Assembly (NCBI RefSeq): GCF_000526675.1
Contig: NZ_JAGN01000001.1
Location: forward strand, 34,609-98,608
DNA from: Atopobacter phocae ATCC BAA-285
GTDB taxonomy: Bacteria; Bacillota; Bacilli; Lactobacillales; Aerococcaceae
Length of the DNA: 64,000 nt
Reading direction: 5' to 3'
Shown piece after piece: positions 56,073 through 64,000 of the stretch. The position numbers were made by a program, and so were the translations under genes. Under the pieces are notes generated by a model. It made no database searches. It was given only the letters and a program-made list of their open reading frames with translations, and had not been told where the DNA came from. Position 1 is the stretch's first letter. The number at the start of each line of letters is the position of its first letter.

Positions 56073-58073
56073 GTGGGGAAATCATTAAAAGATTCAGTTG
56101 CGGTTCTGCGTTCGGTAGGTCAGAAAAGAATAGAAGGATTAGCTGATTTAGGCATTGAAATAATTGATCAACTCATTCACCATTTTCCTTTTCGATATAA
56201 CGATATACGCGAAAGAGATTTATCAGAAATAGTCGATGGAGATCGTGTCGCATTAAAAGGTGAACGAGTAACGGATGTAGTAGTTAGTTATTTTGGGCGA
56301 AAGAAGAATCGATTACAGTTTAAAATGTCTGTGGATCATGACATTGTGACGGTTGTTTTTTTCAACCAACCTTATTTAAAAGAACGAATTAATCAACTTG
56401 ATCATTTAGCTATTTATGGGAAATGGGATGCTGGTCGAGCGCAATTACTCGGTATGAAACTTTTGGGTGGTACTCAATCAGGTGAAGTAGAAGAATTTGA
56501 ACCAATTTATCCTGCTAATCAAGCAATTAAAGGAACAATTATTCGTAATTTAATTGATCAAGCATTTCAATCATATAAAGAACTAATTGAAGATTTCTAT
56601 CCACCAGAATGGTTAGGACCTTATTACGCGATGCCTAGAAGCGAAGCATTGTATCAAATGCATTTTCCTTCTTCAAATGAAATGAACCAAAAAGCCCGTG
56701 AACAATTGGTTTGTGAAGAGTTTTTAACTTATCAATTAAAACTACAAAGATTACGTTTTAAGCGAAGACAAACGAATGAAAAAGAAGCAATCGTAGCATA
56801 TAATGTGACTGAATTAAAAAAAATCATCCAATCCATTCCTTTTGATTTAACAGACGGTCAAAAGGAAGTAGTGAATCAAATAAGCAAAGATTTGCTTATG
56901 CCTTTTCCGATGAATCGGTTATTACAAGGCGATGTTGGAAGTGGAAAAACAATCGTTGCTTTTTTAGCAATGATTGCTACAGCAACTGCTAAACGGCAAA
57001 GTGTATTAATGGTACCAACTGAAATTTTAGCTGAGCAACATGTTCAATCATTTAACAAGATATTTCAAAATTCCGGCATCACAGTAGAGTTATTAACTGG
57101 TTCAACAAAAACTAAACATCGCAAACAACTATTAACTGCTCTAAAAGAAGGACAAATTGATATACTAATAGGAACTCATGCGGTGTTTCAATCTGATGTC
57201 ATTTTTAATGATTTGAAATTAGCTATTATAGATGAAGAACATCGTTTTGGTGTAAATCAAAAAGCCACATTGATTGAAAAAGGACAAAGTGTCAATGTAT
57301 TATCAATGACGGCGACACCGATACCTAGAACGCTTGCTATTACAATGTATGGTGACTTAGAAATTAGTTCATTAACAGAACGTCCTAAAAATCGTCAGCC
57401 GATAAAAACATATTGGATAAAACCAGAGCAAGTACCGGATTTTTATAACTTTTTAATGAAAGAAGTAAAAAAAGGAAGACAAGGCTATATTATATCGCCA
57501 CTAATTGAGGAATCAGAATCTTTAGATTTAGAAAATGCAACAGAGGTATTTAAGCATTTACAAACGGTATTTCCTAAAGATACTGTTCGCTTAGACTTAT
57601 TACATGGTAGATTAAAAAGTGAAGATAAAGAGCAAATTATGCAACAATTTAAAGCGCATGAAACAGATGTGTTAGTGTCAACAACGGTTATTGAGGTTGG
57701 AGTTGATGTTCCAAATGCAACAGTGATGCTTATTTTAGACGCTGATCGATTTGGTTTATCACAGTTACATCAGTTAAGAGGACGAGTTGGTCGAGGAGAA
57801 TTTCAGTCGTATTGTGTACTAGTTGCACCTGGTAAAACAGAGACTCAACGTGAACGAATGAAAATTATGACAGCTAGTCAAGATGGTTTTTATTTAAGTG
57901 AGAAAGATTTAGAAATGCGCGGTCCTGGACAAATATTTGGTGTTAGACAAAGTGGTATTCCGACATTTAAATTAGGTGATTTGGTAATCGATAAGGATAT
58001 TATGAATCATGCAACTCAAGAAGTTGTAACGCAATTACAGAAAGGAATGAAACGCGATGAGAATAGCAATTGA
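56073..58073 (+). CDS. recG: ATP-dependent DNA helicase RecG
   Basis: Branch-migrating helicase for fork reversal and Holliday junctions, 666 aa. The N-terminal wedge (OB) domain reads SEIVDGDRVALKGERVTDV; helicase motifs are GDVGSGKT (Walker A), DEEHRFGV, SMTATPIPRT and QLRGRVGRG. The GTG start at 56073 is used since the ATG two bases earlier is out of frame and soon stops; GAGAGGTGA is upstream. The 3' end overlaps plsX by 17 nt. Confidence 0.95.
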   Translation: MGKSLKDSVAVLRSVGQKRIEGLADLGIEIIDQLIHHFPFRYNDIRERDLSEIVDGDRVALKGERVTDVVVSYFGRKKNRLQFKMSVDHDIVTVVFFNQPYLKERINQLDHLAIYGKWDAGRAQLLGMKLLGGTQSGEVEEFEPIYPANQAIKGTIIRNLIDQAFQSYKELIEDFYPPEWLGPYYAMPRSEALYQMHFPSSNEMNQKAREQLVCEEFLTYQLKLQRLRFKRRQTNEKEAIVAYNVTELKKIIQSIPFDLTDGQKEVVNQISKDLLMPFPMNRLLQGDVGSGKTIVAFLAMIATATAKRQSVLMVPTEILAEQHVQSFNKIFQNSGITVELLTGSTKTKHRKQLLTALKEGQIDILIGTHAVFQSDVIFNDLKLAIIDEEHRFGVNQKATLIEKGQSVNVLSMTATPIPRTLAITMYGDLEISSLTERPKNRQPIKTYWIKPEQVPDFYNFLMKEVKKGRQGYIISPLIEESESLDLENATEVFKHLQTVFPKDTVRLDLLHGRLKSEDKEQIMQQFKAHETDVLVSTTVIEVGVDVPNATVMLILDADRFGLSQLHQLRGRVGRGEFQSYCVLVAPGKTETQRERMKIMTASQDGFYLSEKDLEMRGPGQIFGVRQSGIPTFKLGDLVIDKDIMNHATQEVVTQLQKGMKRDENSN

Positions 58074-59076
58074 TGCAATGGGTGGTGACTTTGCACCTCA
58101 ATCAGTCGTAGAAGCAGTTAATCATATAGCCCCCAAATATCCTCAGGTGACTTTTCAATTATTTGGTCCACAAGATCAATTAAGTGAATTAATAAAGGAA
58201 CGTGATAATATTAAAATTTTTCATGCGCCGGACAAAATTAGTGGTGATGCAGAACCCGTTAGAGCGGTTAGACGTCAGAAAACCTCATCATTAGTACTAG
58301 CTGCCCAAAGTGTAAAAGAAGGACAAAGTGATGCACTAGTTTCTGCAGGAAATACAGGAGCTTTACTAACGGCTGGATTATTAATTGTAGGTCGTATCAA
58401 AGGTATTGATCGCCCAGCTCTAGCGGCAGTTCTTCCAGCGTTTGGTGATACGCGCTCGTCTTTTGTTTTATTAGATGTTGGCGCAAATGCAGACACAAAA
58501 TTAAAAAATATGCAACAGTTTGCTTTTTTAGGTAGTTTATACGCTAAATATTTTCTTCATATTGAGCAACCAACTGTCGGATTGATTAACAACGGTTCCG
58601 AAGAAACAAAAGGAAATGAATTAACCAAATCAGCATACCAATTATTGAAAAATACGGCTGAAATTAATTTTGTTGGAAATATTGAATCTCGTCACATCTT
58701 AGAAGGTGTGGCTGACGTAGCAGTTAGTGATGGATTTACAGGGAATGCTGTATTAAAATCAATTGAAGGAACAGCTATGGTGATGATGCAACAAATGAAA
58801 TCTGTTATAATGAATGGTGGTCTAATAGCGAAAATCGGTGGTTTGTTACTTAGGACGCCATTAAAAAAATTTGCTAAGCAATTAAATTACGAAAATGTTG
58901 GTGGTGCTATTTTGTTAGGCGTAAAAGCCCCAGTAATTAAAGCTCACGGCAATGCGAAATCTAATACATTAGTTGCTACCTTTGAACAGCTGATTGAATT
59001 TCTTAACACACCATTTATCGAAGAAATCGAATCAGGAATTCAACGTATGCAAGAAGCGTCTGAGCAATCAGAATAA
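58057..59076 (+). CDS. plsX: Phosphate acyltransferase PlsX
   Basis: Makes acyl-phosphate from acyl-ACP for phosphatidic acid synthesis, 339 aa. It starts with the invariant IAIDAMGGDFAP and has SAGNTGALL, DVGANAD and VSDGFTGNA. AAAGGA precedes ATG 58057, inside the recG end. fapR, which often lies between recG and plsX, is absent here. acpP follows. Confidence 0.96.
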   Translation: MRIAIDAMGGDFAPQSVVEAVNHIAPKYPQVTFQLFGPQDQLSELIKERDNIKIFHAPDKISGDAEPVRAVRRQKTSSLVLAAQSVKEGQSDALVSAGNTGALLTAGLLIVGRIKGIDRPALAAVLPAFGDTRSSFVLLDVGANADTKLKNMQQFAFLGSLYAKYFLHIEQPTVGLINNGSEETKGNELTKSAYQLLKNTAEINFVGNIESRHILEGVADVAVSDGFTGNAVLKSIEGTAMVMMQQMKSVIMNGGLIAKIGGLLLRTPLKKFAKQLNYENVGGAILLGVKAPVIKAHGNAKSNTLVATFEQLIEFLNTPFIEEIESGIQRMQEASEQSE

Positions 59077-59167
59077 ATGTATAGCATTTAAGTATAATTA
59101 GAAAGATAGACATTTGTCCTAAAATTAAGTAAAATATTACTGTATGAATCAAGAAGGAGCGATTAGA

Positions 59168-59404
59168 ATGAACGATTCAATTTTTAAACAAATACAAGAA
59201 TTGATTGCTGACCACTTCGATCAACCAGTTGATGCAATAAAACCTGAAACGACTTTTCAAAAAGATTTAGGTGCAGACTCTTTAGATTTAGTGGAAATGA
59301 TTATGACTTTAGAAGATACTTTTGATATTCAAATTTCTGATGAAGAAGCAGTGAAAATTGTCTCAATCGAAGATGCAGTTAAATTTATAGAAGAAACGAA
59401 ATAA
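59168..59404 (+). CDS. acpP: Acyl carrier protein
   Basis: 78 aa acidic four-helix carrier; the phosphopantetheine attachment site is Ser38 in GADSLDLVE. ATG 59168 lies 8 nt after AAGGAG; an in-frame ATG at 59144 without RBS is rejected. It lies 91 nt after plsX; a TATAAT at 59093-59098 may give a local promoter. It shares the lipid-synthesis theme with fakA and plsX. Confidence 0.96.
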   Translation: MNDSIFKQIQELIADHFDQPVDAIKPETTFQKDLGADSLDLVEMIMTLEDTFDIQISDEEAVKIVSIEDAVKFIEETK

Positions 59405-59407
59405 GTT

Positions 59408-59437
59408 AGAAAGAGCCTTAAGTGCTCTTTCTTTTTG
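59408..59437 (+). terminator. Rho-independent terminator after acpP
   Basis: A 9-bp stem (59408-59416 with 59424-59432), 7-nt loop, then T residues. Confidence 0.8.
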
Positions 59438-59514
59438 TATCGATATTTCACTTTACATTCGTCTAGAAACATGAGATAATCATTAGAAATTAATTATATT
59501 AATTAGAAACATAA

Positions 59515-59543
59515 TTGAAAGTATCGATTAAATACGGTATAAT
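59515..59543 (+). promoter_or_regulatory. Sigma-A promoter of the opp operon
   Basis: TTGAAA (59515-59520), 17-nt spacer, TATAAT (59538-59543), 51 nt before oppD. Confidence 0.75.
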
Positions 59544-59594
59544 TATGCCTGTACCTTTAGGAAATAACCTAATGTTAAATGAGGAGGAAGTTTA

Positions 59595-60614
59595 ATGGGG
59601 ATCAATAAACCTCTATTAGAAGTCAATGATTTACACACTGGATTCAGAGTGCGTGACAAATACTATGATGCAGTTGATGGGGTATCATTTGATTTACATA
59701 AAAATGAGATATTAGCAATCGTTGGGGAGTCTGGATCAGGCAAGTCAACATTGGCAACAACAATCATGGGATTACATAATAAAAATAATACACGATCAAC
59801 TGGTGAGGTAATTTATAAAGACACCAATATTATTACACTTAGCGAATCACTATATAATCGAATTCGTGGAAACGATATTGGAATGATCTTCCAAGATCCG
59901 TTGGCGTCGCTAAACCCATTAATGACTATTCATAAGCAAATTGAAGAATCGTTACTATATCATACGGATTTAAACGAAAGTCAACGTAATGAGCGTGTGG
60001 TTGAATTATTAGAACAAGTTGGACTACCAAATCCAAAACGTGTAGCTAAACAATATCCACATGAATTATCTGGAGGAATGCGTCAACGTGTGTGTATCGC
60101 AATTGCGTTAGCATGTAAACCCCCAATTATCATCGCGGATGAACCAACTACAGCGTTAGATGTAACGATTCAAGCTCAAATTTTAGATTTACTAAAAGAA
60201 ATTCAAGAAGAAACAGGTTCTGGTATTATTATGATTACACACGATTTGGGAGTTGTTGCAGAAACTGCCGATCGAGTAGCCGTAATGTATGCAGGACAAT
60301 TTGTTGAAGTAGCTACATCCGAAGAATTATTTACCAATCCATTACACCCTTATACACGTTCGTTATTAAAATCAATTCCTCAAGGTGACACTGAAATGTC
60401 TAGTGAAGCGGAAATTGATGAATTACACGTGATTCAAGGAACGGTTCCAAGTTTAGTTAACTTGCCTCGTACAGGTTGTCGTTTTGCACATCGTATACCA
60501 TGGATTTCAGAAGAAGAACATGAAGAACATCCAGAATTACACGAAGTGACACCAGGACATTTTGTACGTTGTAGCTGTTATAAACATTTTCACTTTGAAG
60601 GGGAGGAAGAGTAA
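59595..60614 (+). CDS. oppD: Oligopeptide ABC transporter ATP-binding protein OppD
   Basis: ATPase subunit of the peptide importer, 339 aa. Walker A GESGSGKS near residue 43, signature LSGGMRQR, Walker B IIADEPTTALD, and the Cys-containing C-terminal OppD extension (GCRFAHR, VRCSCYKH) that may bind an Fe-S cluster. GAGGAGGAAG precedes ATG 59595. The stop overlaps oppF by one base (TAATG). Confidence 0.95.
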   Translation: MGINKPLLEVNDLHTGFRVRDKYYDAVDGVSFDLHKNEILAIVGESGSGKSTLATTIMGLHNKNNTRSTGEVIYKDTNIITLSESLYNRIRGNDIGMIFQDPLASLNPLMTIHKQIEESLLYHTDLNESQRNERVVELLEQVGLPNPKRVAKQYPHELSGGMRQRVCIAIALACKPPIIIADEPTTALDVTIQAQILDLLKEIQEETGSGIIMITHDLGVVAETADRVAVMYAGQFVEVATSEELFTNPLHPYTRSLLKSIPQGDTEMSSEAEIDELHVIQGTVPSLVNLPRTGCRFAHRIPWISEEEHEEHPELHEVTPGHFVRCSCYKHFHFEGEEE

Positions 60615-61555
60615 TGGGATTTATTCAATTAAAAGATTTAAAAGTACATTACCCGATTCGAAGTGGATTTTGGAATCGTATTACTGATAATGTACGAGCC
60701 GTTGATGGTGTTAGCATGGAAATTGAACAAGGAAAAACATACGGTTTAGTTGGTGAATCAGGTTCTGGTAAATCAACTATTGGTAAAGCGATGATCGGAC
60801 TTGAAAAAATTACGTCTGGTCAATTAATTTATGAAGGCCAAGATGTTACTAATAAACATATGGGAAGTAACTCAGAATTTAAACGTAATGTTCAAATGAT
60901 TTTCCAAGATTCATTATCAAGTTTTAACCCTAAAAAACGTATTTTAGATATCGTGGCTGAACCAATCAGAAACTTTGATAAATTAAGCCCACAAGAAGAA
61001 AAACGTAAAGTAATTGAATTACTTGAAATCATTGGATTAAATGAAGAAGCACTTTATAAATATCCACATGAATTCTCTGGAGGACAACGTCAGCGTATTG
61101 GTGTTGCTCGTTCGATAGCAAGTAGTCCAAAATTAATTATTGCAGATGAACCTGTTTCAGCTCTTGACTTATCAGTTCAAGCGCAAGTATTAAACTATAT
61201 GAAACGAATTCAAAATGAATTTAATTTAAGCTATTTGTTTATATCACATGACTTAGGTGTGGTTAAACATATGTGTGATCATTTATCAATTATGTATCGT
61301 GGCCGTTTTGTTGAAACGGGGACACGTAATGATATTTATAATAATCCACAACACATTTACACGAAACGACTATTGTCGGCTATCCCTGTGATAGATCCAA
61401 TTAACCGTGATAAGCATAAAGCAGAACGGATTAGAACGGAAAAACTCTATCAAGACAAACAAGAATTATATTATGGAGAAAAAGGACGTGTCTTTGACTT
61501 ACAACCAGTTTCAGATACACACTTTGTCGCTGTAAAAGAGGGAGGTCAAGCATAA
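60614..61555 (+). CDS. oppF: Oligopeptide ABC transporter ATP-binding protein OppF
   Basis: Second ATPase of the importer, 313 aa, with Walker A GESGSGKST, the signature SGGQRQR and Walker B IIADEPVSALD. It begins one base inside the oppD stop and ends 1 nt before oppB. It pairs with OppD in energising the OppBC channel. Confidence 0.95.
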   Translation: MGFIQLKDLKVHYPIRSGFWNRITDNVRAVDGVSMEIEQGKTYGLVGESGSGKSTIGKAMIGLEKITSGQLIYEGQDVTNKHMGSNSEFKRNVQMIFQDSLSSFNPKKRILDIVAEPIRNFDKLSPQEEKRKVIELLEIIGLNEEALYKYPHEFSGGQRQRIGVARSIASSPKLIIADEPVSALDLSVQAQVLNYMKRIQNEFNLSYLFISHDLGVVKHMCDHLSIMYRGRFVETGTRNDIYNNPQHIYTKRLLSAIPVIDPINRDKHKAERIRTEKLYQDKQELYYGEKGRVFDLQPVSDTHFVAVKEGGQA

Positions 61556-61556
61556 T

Positions 61557-62519
61557 ATGTGGAAAACAATTTTACGTCGTGTCATGTTGATGATCCCGCA
61601 AATTATTATTTTAAGTGTTATTGTCTTCATACTTGCAAAAAATATGCCTGGAGATCCATTTACGGGATTAATTACACCAGAAACACCTCCTGAAACAATT
61701 GCTGCCTTACGTGAAAAAGCAGGTTTAAACGATCCGTTACCTGTTCAATACTTCCGTTGGGTAGGAAATGCTGTAAAAGGAGATTTTGGTACAAGTTATA
61801 CTTATCATTTACCAGTAACTAAATTAATTGGTAACCGCATGATAAATACTTTATGGTTATCATTATTAACATTAATATTAACGTATTTAATTGCCTTACC
61901 ATTAGGTTTAATTGCTGGTCGTTTCCAAAACTCATGGATGGATAAAGTAGTAGTTGCTTATACATTTATTACTTTCTCAATTCCTGTCTTTGTATTTGCC
62001 TTATTATTATTATGGGCGTTTGGTTATACTTTAGAGTGGTTCCCAACACGTGGTTCTGTTCAATCAGGTATAGCACCAGGTACAATTACGTACTTCTTAA
62101 GTAGAATTAAGCATATGATTTTACCTGCCATTACAATGGCTATTTTATCTACTACAGGAACTGTTCAATATTTAAGAACTGGTATTATTGATGCGAAAAG
62201 TCAAGATTATGTCCGTACGGCTCGTTCAAAAGGTGTACCAGAGCGTGTAGTATATAATCGACATATTTTCCGTAATTCATTATTACCAATCGCAGCATTC
62301 TTAGGTTATGAAATTACAGGATTAATTTCTGGTTCTATCTTTATTGAACAAATTTTCTCATATAGTGGTATGGGTAATTTGTTTATGAGTTCAATTACAT
62401 CACGTGACTATTCGGTTGCAACAGCACTGATTTTATTATTTGGTTTAGCAACACTCTTTGGTACGCTTTTATCAGATATTATCATGAGTATTGTTGACCC
62501 ACGTATACGTATTCAATAG
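61557..62519 (+). CDS. oppB: Oligopeptide ABC transporter permease OppB
   Basis: Inner-membrane permease, 320 aa with about six helices. The EAA-type loop reads YVRTARSKGVPERVVYNRHIFRN as in OppB/DppB. AGGGAGG precedes ATG 61557. It forms a heterodimeric channel with OppC, encoded 14 nt downstream. Confidence 0.94.
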   Translation: MWKTILRRVMLMIPQIIILSVIVFILAKNMPGDPFTGLITPETPPETIAALREKAGLNDPLPVQYFRWVGNAVKGDFGTSYTYHLPVTKLIGNRMINTLWLSLLTLILTYLIALPLGLIAGRFQNSWMDKVVVAYTFITFSIPVFVFALLLLWAFGYTLEWFPTRGSVQSGIAPGTITYFLSRIKHMILPAITMAILSTTGTVQYLRTGIIDAKSQDYVRTARSKGVPERVVYNRHIFRNSLLPIAAFLGYEITGLISGSIFIEQIFSYSGMGNLFMSSITSRDYSVATALILLFGLATLFGTLLSDIIMSIVDPRIRIQ

Positions 62520-62533
62520 GGAGGAGGATTAGA

Positions 62534-63484
62534 ATGATAGATAATAAAAAAGAAATGCCAAATGAAAACTTAGTACCTAATCCGGATATAACTCCTAAAA
62601 ATGATGCGGATCAGCCTAAGTCAGCAACACTTGGTTTTCAAGTAGTTATTAGAGAATTTCTAAAAGACAAAGTTGCATTAGCCGCATTAGTAATTTTAAT
62701 TACGATTTTGCTAACAGTATTTATCGGATCACTAATTATTGATGAAAAATCATTAATGCGTGTTGATGTTTTAAATCGTTACATTCCATGGGGACAAGAT
62801 GGTTACATTCTTGGTACAGATGAGGGTGGTCGTGATATCTTCGGTCAATTAATTATTGGAGCACGTAACTCCATTTTGATTGGTTTTGGTATTACTATTT
62901 TAACTTCATTTATTGGAATTGTTTATGGATTAATTTCTGGTTACTTTGGTGGTATAGTTGATGTCATAATGATGCGTATTGTTGATTTTATTATGATTTT
63001 ACCAACACTGATGATTATTATCGTGTTAGTAACAATTGTTCCACACTATACAGTATCAAGCTTCATTATGATTATGAGTGCTTTTTACTGGACGGGAAAA
63101 GCTCGTTTGATTCGTTCACGTGTTTTATCAGAAGCTTCATTAGATTATGTAAGTGCATCACAAACATTAGGTTCAAGTCACTTTATGATTATGTTCCGTG
63201 AAGTTTTACCTAATATCTCATCAATTATTATTGTTAATTTAACTTTAAGTTTTGCAGGTAACTTAGGTATTGAAACAGGTTTGAGTTATTTAGGATTTGG
63301 TCTTCCACCAAGTACACCAAGTTTAGGTACACTTGTTGGTATGGCTTCATCTGCTGATATTATTGAAAATAAACAATGGGTTTGGCTACCAGCTTCATTA
63401 CTTATATTAGTTATGATGTTGTGTATTAACTATATCGGTCAAGCTATGCAACGTGTGGCTGACAGTAAACAACGTTTAGGATAA
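62534..63484 (+). CDS. oppC: Oligopeptide ABC transporter permease OppC
   Basis: Partner permease, 316 aa with an acidic N-terminal tail (about 1-40) and six helices; the EAA loop is YVSASQTLGSSHFMIMFREVLPN. GGGAGGAGG precedes ATG 62534. In lactococcal-type operons (oppDFBCA) the binding protein gene oppA follows; here mobile-element sequence follows directly. Confidence 0.94.
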   Translation: MIDNKKEMPNENLVPNPDITPKNDADQPKSATLGFQVVIREFLKDKVALAALVILITILLTVFIGSLIIDEKSLMRVDVLNRYIPWGQDGYILGTDEGGRDIFGQLIIGARNSILIGFGITILTSFIGIVYGLISGYFGGIVDVIMMRIVDFIMILPTLMIIIVLVTIVPHYTVSSFIMIMSAFYWTGKARLIRSRVLSEASLDYVSASQTLGSSHFMIMFREVLPNISSIIIVNLTLSFAGNLGIETGLSYLGFGLPPSTPSLGTLVGMASSADIIENKQWVWLPASLLILVMMLCINYIGQAMQRVADSKQRLG

Positions 63485-63514
63485 TATCAAGGTTTGTAGA
63501 GAGTGCAACCTATC

Positions 63515-63586
63515 AAATGGTAGCAATTTTATAAAACCTACCTGAAATGGTAGCAAGATTATTCCGAATTTTTGGAATGGTAGCAA
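63515..63586 (+). repeat. Three AATGGTAGCAA repeats at exact 30-bp spacing
   Basis: (A/G)AATGGTAGCAA occurs at 63515, 63545 and 63575, period 30 bp, with unrelated AT-rich filler. It fills the gap between oppC and the integrase remnant. Such spaced direct repeats resemble arm-type recombinase binding sites near an element end; plasmid-type iterons are less likely in this context. Confidence 0.6.
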
Positions 63587-63601
63587 AGAAATATATATAA
63601 A

Positions 63602-63645
63602 AGAGAGCGGGTACGATTAAAATAAATCGTTTATCCGCTCTTTTT
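63602..63645. terminator. Terminator at the integrase 3' end
   Basis: A stem built from AGAGCGG (63604-63610) and CCGCTCT (63635-63641) with further pairing CGATT/AATCG inside, A- and T-rich flanks. It serves the minus-strand integrase and possibly read-through from opp. Confidence 0.7.
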
Positions 63646-63737
63646 CTTTTCTCCGAGTTTTTTCAGTCACATGTGTATAAATACGAATAGTAGTATTCGC
63701 ATCAATGTGGCCAACTCGATTCATTACATATTTTAAA
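63617..63737 (-). pseudogene. Tyrosine recombinase (integrase) 3' fragment
   Basis: Minus-strand frame of about 39 residues ending in TAA at 63617-63619. It reads LKYVMNRVGHIDANTT then RIYTHVTEKTRRKEKE, matching the C-terminal catalytic box of phage/ICE tyrosine integrases: the GH motif and nucleophile Tyr in IYTHV are present. The upstream part of the gene is cut off by the insertion sequence at 63738, so it is a remnant in this window, though the 5' part might lie beyond the IS. It marks the end of a formerly mobile element inserted after oppC. Confidence 0.8.
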
Positions 63738-63764
63738 GGCTCTTTGTCAAATAGGGTTGATGAC

Positions 63765-63802
63765 GAGGTGAGGTAACTGTTCGGTTACTTCGCCTCTTTT
63801 TT
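63765..63802 (+). terminator. Inward terminator in the IS end
   Basis: A stem of about 12 bp with G-U pairs (63765-63777 with 63784-63796) followed by six T. It would stop transcription entering the element from outside and so shield the transposase gene. Confidence 0.7.
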
Positions 63803-63856
63803 AGATCAAAAGATAAAATAAGCAAATGATTGGATCGATTGTATTCAAAATCAGTG

Positions 63857-64000
63857 TTAAGAAGTAGCGATTTTGGACGAGTGATTTGGCGCATATAAAC
63901 GCATCATTAATAAAATTCTATTTTTAAAGTGTGAATAATTACGGTAGCCATAAGCAGTTCGCTTAAGTACCTTGATTTTGTTGTTTAATCCTTCAATCGG
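63857..64000 (-). CDS. ISL3-family transposase, C-terminal fragment
   Basis: Minus-strand frame of 47 residues entering from the right edge and stopping at 63857-63859. It reads PIEGLNNKIKVLKRTAYGYR then NYSHFKNRILLMMRLY, the characteristic C-terminal segment of ISL3-family DDE transposases; the catalytic Glu of the DDE triad is probably that in the PIEG motif, by family analogy. The rest lies outside the window, so intactness is unknown. Confidence 0.8.
   Translation of the reverse strand, partial: PIEGLNNKIKVLKRTAYGYRNYSHFKNRILLMMRLYAPNHSSKIATS

Larger units (their letters stand above)
63738..64000 (-). mobile_element. ISL3-family-like insertion sequence, partial
   Basis: The left boundary begins GGCTCTTTGTCAA at 63738, resembling ISL3-family terminal repeats. 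Inside are a terminator and the C-terminal end of an ISL3-type transposase on the minus strand. The eight bases before the boundary are ATTTTAAA (63730-63737), a possible target duplication. The element runs out of the window. Confidence 0.75.

Noticed and set aside
63515..63604. CRISPR array
   Set aside because: Only three 11-12 bp repeats with 18-nt spacers, not palindromic, and no cas genes; too short for a CRISPR repeat.

Overview
This is a low-GC Gram-positive (Firmicutes) chromosome segment, most likely from the Lactobacillales in the broad Enterococcaceae/Carnobacteriaceae/Aerococcaceae area. The inference rests on the AT-rich code, strong purine-rich ribosome binding sites, near-complete co-orientation of genes on the + strand, a Na+-type ntp V-ATPase operon like that of Enterococcus hirae, and many gene neighbourhoods shared with Bacillus and Enterococcus. 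I cannot name a species.

Layout: 98-3591 is a heterodimeric ABC exporter. 3864-8092 is a tight cluster of two-component system, CcdA, lipoprotein thioredoxin and MsrAB, read here as an extracytoplasmic methionine-sulfoxide repair module carrying its own sensor. 8227-15568 holds conserved housekeeping (UPF0223, IMPase-like, typA, ylaN, ftsW, ylbC-like, ylbG, rsmD, coaD). 15791-17353 is a small accessory zone (SDR enzyme, lipoprotein, palindrome plus possible tiny ORF). 17403-22609 has comEA, comEC, holA and a CPBP protease. 22656-31902 has rpsT (minus), uvrB, rpsO, pnp, an RNase J2-like gene, a ThiT-like membrane protein and cls. 31981-32286 (minus) is a YolD-like gene whose promoter spacer contains a LexA-box-like sequence. 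32610-41162 is the ntpFIKECGABD V-ATPase operon. 41293-51919 is the gmk-rpoZ-priA-fmt-rsmB-stp-prkC-rsgA-rpe-thiN growth-control cluster. 52205-59404 has nupC, rpmB (minus), an Asp23-family gene, fakA, recG, plsX and acpP. 59595-63484 is oppDFBC.

The right edge is mobile: three 30-bp-spaced repeats directly after oppC, the 3' end of a tyrosine integrase on the minus strand, and an ISL3-like insertion sequence cutting that integrase and running out of the window. No oppA is seen after oppC, where related operons often carry it.

Most of the window is ordinary core genome. The points most worth testing are the sensor-linked thioredoxin/MsrAB operon with helically phased TTAAG repeats in front of it, the YolD-like gene with an SOS-like operator, the palindromic control regions of the ntp and nupC operons, the palindrome plus mini-ORF before comEA, and the integrase/repeat/IS scar after oppC. 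No tRNA, rRNA or CRISPR array was seen. All domain calls come from reading motifs by eye, without database searches.
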